Source of the DNA: Dehalococcoidales bacterium
Lineage (GTDB): Bacteria; Chloroflexota; Dehalococcoidia; Dehalococcoidales; UBA5627
NCBI GenBank assembly: GCA_012719115.1
Contig: JAAYAZ010000242.1
Span: 1-11,398, forward strand
Length of the DNA stretch: 11,398 nucleotides
Direction: 5' to 3'
Both the position numbers and the translations under genes were made by a program. Under the pieces are notes generated by a model. That model was not told the origin of the DNA and ran no database searches. It was given only the letters and a program-made list of their open reading frames with translations. Positions 1 through 5,706 of this stretch are shown here, one piece after another (positions within the stretch are counted from its first letter, which is position 1; each line of letters opens with the position of its first letter).

Positions 1-267
1 AACCGTTTGTCTGCCGAATTCATCGCTTGCCGTGCTGACAGTATCAGGTGGTTTATTCATCATTATGTAAATTAACTTTTGAGATTGTGCGATTACCGGC
101 TTGCCGTCGATGTTGATTTTATCCTTTTTAACATCGACCTGATAGTTGAAACCGGTGACAGCTTCGCCGTTTACGGTTACCCTGCCCGATTTGATAGCTT
201 CCGACATCTTGCGGCGCGAGCCGATACCTGCCTGAGTTAATACTTTAAGTAAAGATTGTGTTTCCAT
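1..267 (-). CDS. RsuA/RluB-family rRNA pseudouridine synthase, N-terminal part
   Basis: These are the first 89 codons of a protein whose C-terminus lies beyond the left edge. The product should convert a specific uridine of ribosomal RNA to pseudouridine in the cytoplasm. Visible residues 2-60 form an S4 RNA-binding domain, including VLTQAGIGSRRKMSEAIKSG and later VTVNGE. A hydrophobic strand then leads into MMNKPPDTVSTASDEFGRQT, the conserved start of the RsuA/RluB catalytic domain (usual form NKPxGxxST..D..GR). The catalytic Asp motif is outside the window. The ATG at 267 is the natural start because the S4 domain begins at once after it. There is no clear Shine-Dalgarno, and a perfect TATAAT lies only 6 nt upstream, so the mRNA may begin at the ATG. 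The sequence does not separate RluB from RsuA, RluE or RluF. Confidence 0.9.
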   Translation of the reverse strand, partial: METQSLLKVLTQAGIGSRRKMSEAIKSGRVTVNGEAVTGFNYQVDVKKDKINIDGKPVIAQSQKLIYIMMNKPPDTVSTASDEFGRQTV

Positions 268-273
268 AGCCTT

Positions 274-304
274 ATTATATCGTGTATTGGCAGGAAGTAG
301 CCAA
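274..304 (-). promoter_or_regulatory. Possible promoter of the pseudouridine synthase gene, leaderless geometry
   Basis: On the minus strand a perfect TATAAT (274-279) is preceded by TTGGCT (299-304, 4 of 6 to the -35 consensus) with a long 19-nt spacer. Transcription would start about 7 nt after the -10 box, at or next to the A of the ATG at 267. The -10 box is convincing and the -35 box is weak. Confidence 0.45.
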
Positions 305-775
305 TCACCCCGACTAACCTCCACTTAGAGCCCATTCCTGAAGGCACAAGTCCCCTTTATGGAGAGAAGGCGAAGTCCCGGCAGGCGGGCTTCGCAATAC
401 CGGTAAACTAATTGTCATGATGATTGAGTCATTTCGAATAAAGCCAATAACTTTTAAAAATAGGAACTTACTTCGACAAGCTCAGTACGAACGGATTTAT
501 TGTTACTATATCTGCTATTGGAGATGCCGAGGTTACGATTTGGCGGGATTTCTCCACTCCCCCCGGATCCTTCAGTCACCCCTTGTGACTTCGGGATGAC
601 ACCTAGTAGAAATGTCACTCTGAGTAAAACGAAGAGTCTAAATGCCGTTCGAAAAGACAAAGACAGACTACTAAGAAATCTATCCCAATCATCATATTTA
701 CACAGATTGGCTTTTCATCCTCTTCAAAATCCCTCTCAATCTCACTTTACAAAGGGAGAAATGACAATTATGTTA
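300..775. repeat. Gene-free block built of dispersed-repeat-like segments
   Basis: The 750 bases between the pseudouridine synthase start and the peroxiredoxin start hold no credible gene. The reading frames there lack ribosome sites and change character along their length. The block contains several segments that look like intergenic repeats common in bacterial genomes: cttcgacaagctcagtacga at 471-490, the ggatccttcagtcacccctt/gggatgac stretch at 565-600, gtcactctgag...gaagagtcta at 614-640, and the ccctctcaatc...acaaagggag stretch near 731-760. The short inverted pair CGAACGG (488-494) and CCGTTCG (645-651) brackets the centre. I recognise these by resemblance only. The window has no second full copy, so repeat status needs a genome comparison. 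Confidence 0.45.
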
Positions 776-1020
776 AGTTTTTCACGCGATTACGAAAAGA
801 AATATTATTGTGTTTTCTCAAAATTACTCCTTTATATAAAAACAATGACTATTCGTCCAATTAGGAAAAGTGGAATCAAAGGTGATTTGCTCCGATACGC
901 CTGTAAAATAAGCCGACAATATTCCATCTATCGCAAAAAGATGTGACAAAAGTTGTTGAATTGCCTTGTTGCAGGATGTAAACTGATATGTAGAATTAAA
1001 TATTATTTTAGGAGGAGAAA

Positions 1021-1674
1021 ATGGAAGAAAATCAGGCTACACAAGTAAGTTTACCGAGGTTAGGTGATAAGGCGCCCGACTTTGATGCGGTAACTACCCA
1101 CGGCAATCTCAAACTTGATGATTTCAAGGGAAGCTGGATAATTCTGTTTTCGCACCCGGCGGACTTTACGCCGGTATGCACTACCGAATTCATCGCCTTT
1201 GCCGAAATCTTTCCCGATTTGCAGAAACGCGGAGTGGAGCTTTTGGGGCTCAGTGTAGATAGTTTATCATCTCATATCGCATGGGCAAGAAATGTCGAGG
1301 AAAAGACCGGAGTTAAGATTCCGTTCCCGATTATTGCAGACCTCAGTAAAGAGGTATCTCTGGCTTATGGAATGGTGCACCCCGGACAGAGCAAGACCGA
1401 AACCGTCAGATGTGTCTTTATAATCGATGACAAACAGGTAATCAGAACTATTCTATATTATCCGTTAAGCACCGGCAGGAATATGCAGGAAATCCTCAGA
1501 ATTGTGGATGCCTTACAGATGACCGACGCCAACGGAGTAGCCACCCCCGCCAACTGGAACCCGGGTGACAAGGTAATCGTACCGGCGCCCAATACCCAGG
1601 AAGGGGCAGAGGAAAGGGTCAAACAACCCGACTACGAATGTGTCGATTGGTACCTTTGCAAGAAGCAGCTATAG
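1021..1674 (+). CDS. Peroxiredoxin, Prx6/archaeal type
   Basis: A 217-residue thiol peroxidase that should reduce hydrogen peroxide and organic hydroperoxides in the cytoplasm. The active-site signature PxxxTxxC is P46, T50, C53 (PADFTPVC), with C53 as the peroxidatic cysteine and R130 (VRCVFIID) as the likely helper arginine. The C-terminal extension (about 160-217) is that of the Prx6/1-Cys group. It carries C207 and C213, the same arrangement as described for the Aeropyrum pernix archaeal enzyme, where the C-terminal cysteines join catalysis. The extra C131 next to R130 may or may not matter. The start is fixed by a strong AGGAGGAG just upstream. A weak promoter may lie at TAGAAT (991-996), with no good -35. 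A winged-helix gene follows after 23 nt, probably in the same operon. The electron donor is not encoded nearby. Confidence 0.95.
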   Translation: MEENQATQVSLPRLGDKAPDFDAVTTHGNLKLDDFKGSWIILFSHPADFTPVCTTEFIAFAEIFPDLQKRGVELLGLSVDSLSSHIAWARNVEEKTGVKIPFPIIADLSKEVSLAYGMVHPGQSKTETVRCVFIIDDKQVIRTILYYPLSTGRNMQEILRIVDALQMTDANGVATPANWNPGDKVIVPAPNTQEGAEERVKQPDYECVDWYLCKKQL

Positions 1675-1697
1675 AGAAGATTTAAAGGAGGGGTATT

Positions 1698-1922
1698 ATG
1701 CCTTGTATTAATCCGGAGGGGAAACCGACTGAAACCGGTAAAAAAGTTTTGCAGGCACTGAGAGATAACGGATTATGTTCTGCGGAAAAAGTAGCGGAAG
1801 TAACCGGTGTAGCGTTGTTTCGAGTAAGAAGCGGACTGCGTGATATGGTGGAAGCCGAACTGGTTGAACTGGTAGAAGATAAATATAATATTACTGAAAA
1901 GGGCATTAAGCTAATCGAATAG
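1698..1922 (+). CDS. Small winged-helix DNA-binding protein
   Basis: A 74-residue protein that is essentially one winged-helix domain. It has a helix at about 14-25 (KKVLQALRDNG), then a helix-turn-helix (SAEKVAEVTGVALFRVRSGLRDMVEAELV, about 28-56), then a short wing and end (VEDKYNITEKGIKLIE). The layout resembles the DNA-binding part of ArsR- or MarR-like proteins, but there is no sensor domain and no metal-binding cysteine cluster (only C3 and C26). It starts 23 nt after the peroxiredoxin with a good AAAGGAGGGG ribosome site, so co-transcription is likely. It could regulate this operon or accompany it structurally, and the sequence does not say which. It converges with the DegV gene, 38 nt away, without an obvious terminator hairpin. 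Confidence 0.82.
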   Translation: MPCINPEGKPTETGKKVLQALRDNGLCSAEKVAEVTGVALFRVRSGLRDMVEAELVELVEDKYNITEKGIKLIE

Positions 1923-1960
1923 CTTAAAACATACAGCGGATTGGCTCCGGGCTGTTGCTG

Positions 1961-2794
1961 TTACTGCCGTATGGCTACCAGCAGTACCCCGGGGCCTCCA
2001 TGAACCCCCAGCCCTGCCCCCAGTTTCAATATCATAACTTTACCGCTGTCGACAAACTCTGAAATCTGTTCCTTTAACTGGTTTGCCTTATCGGGGACCT
2101 CACTATGAACAATCAATAACTCTTTTATGCCGCTGTTGTTTTTCACAAAGTGTACAATTTTTCCCATCCCTTTATCAAAAGTACACGCCATTCCGGCACG
2201 CGCGATATCTCCGTTATTGAACGTTAAAAGAAGCCTGATATTTAATATGGAAGCGGCAGATAAAACCATCCTTTTTACGCGTCCGCTGAACGTAAGATAC
2301 TTAACGGTATCGAACATACCGAACATTTTAATGTGTTCAATGGTTTCTTTAATTTTTTCTGTAATTTCATTCATTCCGAGACCGGCTTTCGCCATCCTGG
2401 CAGCCTCCATAACTATCAGGGCTAAACCGCCTGAATTGAACTTTGAATCGATCACCTCGATCGGTAAGTTACCGTTAATTTTATTTTTAGCCAGAAGAGC
2501 CGAGTTATATGTACCGCTAATCCTTGAAGAAATATGGATGGAGATTATGCCGTCGGCTTTATTTGCATATTGTCCGAATACCTTTGCAAAGTCCTCCGGA
2601 GCAGGCTGTGAAGTTGCCGGATGCACCGGAGAGCTTTCCAGCATACGGTAGAATTGCTCGTTTGTCAGGTCTATCCCGTCACGGTAAACCTTATCTCCGA
2701 AGCGGACATACACAGGAACAACGGTAATACCCAAAGACTCTGCCAGTTCACTGCTGATGTCGGAAGTGCTGTCTGTTATTATTTTTATACTCAT
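1961..2794 (-). CDS. DegV family fatty-acid-binding-like protein (paralogue 1)
   Basis: A 277-residue DegV/FakB-type protein. The family binds a single fatty acid and, in species with FakA, presents it for phosphorylation. The N-terminal domain is canonical: KIITDSTSDI, then ATSQP with T61, then SSRISGT with S93, the residues that hold the fatty-acid carboxylate in the family. The C-terminal GVHGGPG carries H265. It differs from paralogue 2 (10064-10918) at several usually conserved places: C204 replaces the arginine of the KAR motif, LTFSGRV replaces LAKGGRI, and NIRLLL replaces NIKPLI. The fold looks intact, but phosphorylation or partner contact may be altered. It lies 142 bases downstream of the membrane-protein gene with its own promoter, so it is probably a separate unit. 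AAAGG lies 11 nt before the ATG. No FakA-like kinase is present. Confidence 0.93.
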   Translation of the reverse strand: MSIKIITDSTSDISSELAESLGITVVPVYVRFGDKVYRDGIDLTNEQFYRMLESSPVHPATSQPAPEDFAKVFGQYANKADGIISIHISSRISGTYNSALLAKNKINGNLPIEVIDSKFNSGGLALIVMEAARMAKAGLGMNEITEKIKETIEHIKMFGMFDTVKYLTFSGRVKRMVLSAASILNIRLLLTFNNGDIARAGMACTFDKGMGKIVHFVKNNSGIKELLIVHSEVPDKANQLKEQISEFVDSGKVMILKLGAGLGVHGGPGVLLVAIRQ

Positions 2795-2882
2795 TATCTG
2801 TCTAACCTTTCAATTATGACCTCAAACTGTTTATTCGAAAACAGCACAAGAAATGTGTGATATCTCCCCTGGTCTATAATTA

Positions 2883-2911
2883 ATTCTATAGCCGACATTT
2901 TATCCAGTCAA
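2883..2911 (-). promoter_or_regulatory. Sigma-70-type promoter of DegV paralogue 1
   Basis: Minus-strand TTGACT (2906-2911, 5 of 6) and TAGAAT (2883-2888, 5 of 6) are separated by exactly 17 nt. Transcription would begin near 2876, giving an 80-nt leader. That leader contains a 6-bp inverted repeat CTGTTT (2827-2832)/AAACAG (2839-2844) of unknown meaning. Confidence 0.65.
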
Positions 2912-2936
2912 TACGTTATAGCATCAAATTGCCTAT

Positions 2937-3323
2937 TTATTCCGCTTTTTGAGAGCTGATAACTCTAAACCGGTAGATAATATAAAGCAAACCGGATAAT
3001 AGCAGAGGCAGCGAAACAAAAATAATAGTATAAACGACCCCCTTCCCGGCAACCTGCCCCGGATGTCCGGGGGAAATTAGTATATCGATAACTGTTATAG
3101 CTATCGCCAGTAACACCATCAGCAACCCACCGCTAAAACGAAACTTTTTGGCAACAATTAAAAAAACAACCGGAAGTGGAACCATAAACCATAACCAGAC
3201 ATACCTCTGAGTCCAGTCTTCCTGAAAAATAAGATTAAAAAATAAAAGCGACACAGCTCCGATTATACCGAGCCACAAAGCCGCTTTCGGGAGATAGCTT
3301 CTTGACTGACATTCACTATTCAT
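2937..3323 (-). CDS. Four-helix membrane protein coupled to the DUF4405 gene
   Basis: A 128-residue integral membrane protein I do not recognise by family. It has four hydrophobic segments at about 12-33, 41-58, 65-84 and 95-117, joined by short loops. The third loop has SPGHPGQVAGKG, and the ends are polar. Only one histidine (H87) is present, in a loop, so it is unlikely to bind heme by itself. Its ATG overlaps the TGA of the upstream DUF4405 gene by 4 nt, and an AAGGAG ribosome site sits inside that gene 7-8 nt before the start. Translation is therefore probably coupled. This suggests a fixed-ratio partner or membrane anchor of the cytochrome-like protein. That role is inferred from context only. 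Confidence 0.82.
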   Translation of the reverse strand: MNSECQSRSYLPKAALWLGIIGAVSLLFFNLIFQEDWTQRYVWLWFMVPLPVVFLIVAKKFRFSGGLLMVLLAIAITVIDILISPGHPGQVAGKGVVYTIIFVSLPLLLSGLLYIIYRFRVISSQKAE

Positions 3324-3988
3324 TGTACCGACTCCTTTTTGTTTCTGTTGATAAATAATCCCCTAAACCATTCTATTATTCTTTTTGATAATTCGACTAC
3401 CCATCTCCAGTTAAGAATAATATGGATAATAACGATAGCCGCAATCGATACCGAAACCCAGACATGTATATCGAGCCACACGTTTCTTTGCAACCCCCAG
3501 AAGGTGCGACCGCCCCCTTGCAGCATATAAAAATAATCAAGAGCGCCGCGCGGCAGCATAAGCCACAGCACAAAACCGCTGAAACAATCCACCATAAACA
3601 AAATAAAGAGCGTAATAGAAGCTATAAGCTGTTCCCCTGCTTTTCTGACAGTTCCGCCAAATTGACTATTAACTCTTTTAAACATCTCCCCTAACCAGCT
3701 CCAATGCAGGAGAAGGTGCAGAAGAACCAACCCCAGTAAAATTACCGATGCCCAGTTGTGTATCTCAATCCATAAATATCTGGGTATACCCAATGCCGTA
3801 AAATAGTTACCGCCAAAACCCATCCCCTCATTACCGCACATATCAAAATGAACGCCATAACCCCGCGGAATAACAAACCACAGGATATAACTGGAAGCCA
3901 GTACGGAAATAATAGACAGTGCCAGTATAATATCAAGGAAATAATTGGTTATGGATTTTTGATATCTTTTTATTTCCAGTGATTTCAT
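3320..3988 (-). CDS. DUF4405-type cytochrome b-like membrane protein, internally duplicated
   Basis: A 222-residue membrane protein made of two similar halves. The first has a helix ending VIPRG (about 20-43), then WIEIHNWAS (73-81) leading to LLHLLLHW. The second has WLMLPRG (142-148), then WLDIHVWVS (171-179) leading to VIIHIILNW. H77 and H91 in half one match H175 and H189 in half two at a constant offset of 98. The H-x13-H spacing is that of two heme ligands on one helix in b-type cytochromes. DUF4405 proteins share this HxW...H pattern and are thought to be membrane cytochromes, so it probably moves electrons in or across the membrane. H95 and C51 are extra residues. It starts 42 nt after the rrf2 stop (AAGGT ribosome site) and overlaps the next gene, so all three form one likely operon. 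The substrate is unknown. Confidence 0.85.
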   Translation of the reverse strand: MKSLEIKRYQKSITNYFLDIILALSIISVLASSYILWFVIPRGYGVHFDMCGNEGMGFGGNYFTALGIPRYLWIEIHNWASVILLGLVLLHLLLHWSWLGEMFKRVNSQFGGTVRKAGEQLIASITLFILFMVDCFSGFVLWLMLPRGALDYFYMLQGGGRTFWGLQRNVWLDIHVWVSVSIAAIVIIHIILNWRWVVELSKRIIEWFRGLFINRNKKESVQ

Positions 3989-4030
3989 AGAGATGACCTT
4001 GAATCAATCTTCTGTTTTTATTAAGGCAGT

Positions 4031-4462
4031 TTACAGAGCGCCCTTTTTTACCTGAATTATATTAGCCAGTGTGATGTTATGCATTTCGTTATCGAGGGTC
4101 TTTTGCAGCTTCTGCAATTTATAGGATACCGGACAGGGCTTTGCCGTGACACAGTTATCATCATCAAGCAAACAGGGGCGGATTACGATGCGCCCCTGAA
4201 CAGCATCAACCACATCCAACAGACTTATATCACAAGGCTTCTTTGCCAGTGAAAAACCCCCGTTAACGCCCTTAAAACTCTTAATTATTTTTGCCCTGCG
4301 CAGTTTCTGCAGTATTTTATAGGCAAAATCCACCGGAATATTCTGCCCTTCTGTCAAATCTGCTGCCGTGACCGGGGAATTACCTTCTCTCAGTGCCAGG
4401 CTAACCAGCATACGCATGGCATAATCGGTGTCGGATTTAATTAAAAATACTTTACCGTCCAT
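4031..4462 (-). CDS. Rrf2 family Fe-S transcriptional regulator
   Basis: A 143-residue Rrf2/IscR-type repressor or activator. It has the expected N-terminal winged helix (SDTDYAMRMLVSLAL, then KILQKLRRAKIIKSFKGVNGGFSL) and C-terminal dimer helix. Three cysteines, C97-x6-C104-x5-C110, occupy the place of the IscR cluster ligands (C-x5-C-x5-C), so it probably senses iron-sulfur status, oxygen or nitric oxide. C77 is additional. I start it at the ATG at 4462. A TTG at 4471 is in frame but its first base is the last base of the -10 box, so it would not be on the mRNA. There is no Shine-Dalgarno, consistent with a leaderless message. It leads the operon with the two membrane proteins downstream, and its own start region carries a palindromic site, so it probably regulates itself and them. 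Confidence 0.92.
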   Translation of the reverse strand: MDGKVFLIKSDTDYAMRMLVSLALREGNSPVTAADLTEGQNIPVDFAYKILQKLRRAKIIKSFKGVNGGFSLAKKPCDISLLDVVDAVQGRIVIRPCLLDDDNCVTAKPCPVSYKLQKLQKTLDNEMHNITLANIIQVKKGAL

Positions 4463-4485
4463 AATGGACAATTTTAGTCCGATAT
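4461..4485 (-). promoter_or_regulatory. Candidate Rrf2/IscR-like operator over the rrf2 promoter
   Basis: An imperfect palindrome reads ATATCGGAC, seven A/T-rich bases, GTCCATTAT on the minus strand, with arms matching at 7 of 9 positions. Compared by hand with the 25-base E. coli IscR type 1 consensus as I remember it, 20 of 25 positions agree. It covers the whole -10 box, the expected start point and the first two bases of the ATG. A protein bound there would block transcription, which fits autorepression by the encoded regulator. Confidence 0.6.
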
Positions 4486-4499
4486 CTGCCGACTGTCAA
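4471..4499 (-). promoter_or_regulatory. Strong sigma-70-type promoter of the rrf2 operon
   Basis: The minus strand carries a perfect TTGACA (4494-4499), a 17-nt spacer and TAAAAT (4471-4476, 5 of 6). Transcription should start at about 4463-4465, within three bases of the ATG at 4462. The rrf2 message would then be leaderless, which also decides the start codon. Confidence 0.75.
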
Positions 4500-4549
4500 T
4501 AAGCTCATAAAGCAACCGGATATAAACCGGACCTGTACAAAAATCGAAG

Positions 4550-4819
4550 TTATTGTTTGTTATATTTAAACTTGGCAAACAATAAACTGCCCACCAGTAC
4601 AATTGATATCGCATTCCATATAATTACCGCCGGCAAACTCAGAGCGATTCCGTATGCCATCCAGAACGAAACGCCCACCCCTAGAAAGATATTGAATGTA
4701 AGGCTGATTTCACGTGCGCTTTTAAGGCGATACAACCGCACAACCTGTGGAATTAAAGATGTAGTTGTAAAGAAACCGCCTACCAGACCCAGTATTTCCT
4801 GCCATTCCAATTTATCCAC
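4550..4819 (-). CDS. SemiSWEET-type PQ-loop sugar transporter
   Basis: An 89-residue, three-helix membrane protein of the SemiSWEET/PQ-loop family, which works as a dimer for facilitated sugar movement across the membrane. The P24-Q25 motif lies in the first helix (SLIPQVVRLYRLKSAREIS). W53 and N69 are spaced 16 residues apart, like the binding-pocket Trp and Asn of characterised SemiSWEETs. The length is normal for the family. The start is not certain. GTG at 4819 lies only 3 nt after AGGAG, whereas TTG at codon 4 lies 12 nt after it, and there is no in-frame ATG. A perfect TATAAT on the minus strand (4850-4855) may be the -10 box, without a good -35. It is 87 bases upstream of rrf2, which has its own promoter, so the two are probably independent. 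Confidence 0.9.
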   Translation of the reverse strand: MDKLEWQEILGLVGGFFTTTSLIPQVVRLYRLKSAREISLTFNIFLGVGVSFWMAYGIALSLPAVIIWNAISIVLVGSLLFAKFKYNKQ

Positions 4820-4918
4820 TCTCCTGAAACCGGCTCAAATTATTCCCATATTATATCGCTGCTGCTTCATTATTTACAGCGATTAAAATATTTAAGAAAA
4901 ACATATTATAAACATCTA

Positions 4919-4953
4919 TTCTCCATAATTTCTCCATATTGTATTTATATAAT
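4919..4953 (+). promoter_or_regulatory. Tandem 11-bp repeat plus TATAAT: likely PhoB/OmpR-type activated promoter
   Basis: TTCTCCATAAT (4919-4929) is followed directly by TTCTCCATATT (4930-4940), identical at 10 of 11 positions. A perfect TATAAT follows at 4948-4953. No acceptable -35 hexamer exists at 16-18 nt, and the repeats occupy that place. PhoB/OmpR-family regulators bind head-to-tail 11-bp repeats in just this position to recruit polymerase. The encoded regulator at 5707 is the obvious candidate. Confidence 0.6.
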
Positions 4954-5004
4954 AATAATCATCCGGAAGAAAAGCGGATAAAGAATAAATAATGGAGGAA
5001 CATA

Positions 5005-5589
5005 ATGAGGAAAAAATTGTCAATTGCAATCGGATTACTGCTGGTTGCAGGCTTGTTGTTCGTGGGAGTCGGAGGCTCTACCCTGTCTGCCGGACCGGCA
5101 AATGATACCACAGCTTTTTCAAGCGGGGCAGGTGCTAAAGCCGAAACACAAAGCGGCACATGCGCAGTTACCGGTATACCACAAATGGGAGGTATCTACT
5201 CAGCTGACGTATGCGCTACCGTTTGCGAATTGCTCGGCATAACTGAGGACGAACTGCAAGCCCAGCGACTGGACGGATTGAGCATGGTGGAGATTGCAGC
5301 CGGCTACGGAGTAACTGAAGATGAACTGGTAGAGGCTATTATGGCTGTTAAAACCGCTAACTTACAGGAACTTGTAGCTGATGGAACGATTACACAGGAA
5401 GAGGCTGATTTAATGCTTCAGAGTATGCTGGAGAGAACTTGTGAAATGGTCAACGCCACCCAGGTCGGGCATTTCGGAGGCAATGGGAATCAGGGCGAAA
5501 GCCAAAACGGAAAATCCAACAGCTGGGGCGAATGCAGTGACGGGAACGGCCCCGGCGACCGGCATCAATGGGGAAAACAAGCCCGATAA
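5005..5589 (+). CDS. Secreted DUF2680-like helical protein with Gly/Asn/Gln-rich tail
   Basis: A 194-residue exported protein. Residues 1-29 are a clear signal peptide (RKK, hydrophobic core, then STLSAG). A low-complexity linker (30-50) follows. The core (about 66-150) is helical with two related motifs, LGITEDELQAQRLDGLSMVEIA and YGVTEDELVEAIM, then LQELVADGTITQEEADLMLQ. This resembles DUF2680/YckD-type secreted proteins, whose function is unknown to me. The tail (154-194) is rich in G, N, Q and S and has H156 and H187. There are five cysteines (C53, C70, C74, C146, C177), so disulfides or metal binding are possible. GGAGG (4994-4998) sets the start. The gene stands ahead of a response regulator/kinase pair, behind a promoter with tandem repeats. 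It may be a target or accessory sensor of that system. Confidence 0.85.
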   Translation: MRKKLSIAIGLLLVAGLLFVGVGGSTLSAGPANDTTAFSSGAGAKAETQSGTCAVTGIPQMGGIYSADVCATVCELLGITEDELQAQRLDGLSMVEIAAGYGVTEDELVEAIMAVKTANLQELVADGTITQEEADLMLQSMLERTCEMVNATQVGHFGGNGNQGESQNGKSNSWGECSDGNGPGDRHQWGKQAR

Positions 5590-5607
5590 TCCCAAAAAAC
5601 AATGGCA

Positions 5608-5637
5608 ATTAGAGGCAGATGTATATCTGCCTCTAAT
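5608..5637 (+). terminator. Hairpin between the secreted-protein and regulator genes (partial terminator?)
   Basis: Perfect 13-bp arms ATTAGAGGCAGAT (5608-5620) and ATCTGCCTCTAAT (5625-5637) flank a 4-base loop. The sequence after it is attattatta rather than a run of T. It could stop, slow or partly terminate transcription, or shield the upstream mRNA 3' end from decay. Some read-through into the regulator genes is therefore possible. Confidence 0.6.
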
Positions 5638-5706
5638 ATTATTACTTGCTAAACTTAAAATATGTGAGTAATATTATTTTCAGGCGAAACAGGAGAAATC
5701 CGCATA

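Noticed and set aside
500..946. A 148-codon open frame on the plus strand in the gene-free gap
   Set aside because: There is no ribosome site, the frame crosses several repeat-like segments, the amino-acid make-up is unlike any domain, and it resembles chance openness.
991..1012. PerR-like A/T palindrome upstream of the peroxiredoxin gene
   Set aside because: The candidate arms match at only 5 of 7 positions within a generally A/T-rich stretch, too weak to call an operator.
1923..1960. Terminator between the convergent winged-helix and DegV genes
   Set aside because: Only a short ACAGC/GCTGT pair is visible, with no stable stem and no T run.
4463..4471. TTG at 4471 as start of the Rrf2 protein
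   Set aside because: The codon overlaps the -10 box and would precede the transcription start. The ATG at 4462 gives a normal family N-terminus.
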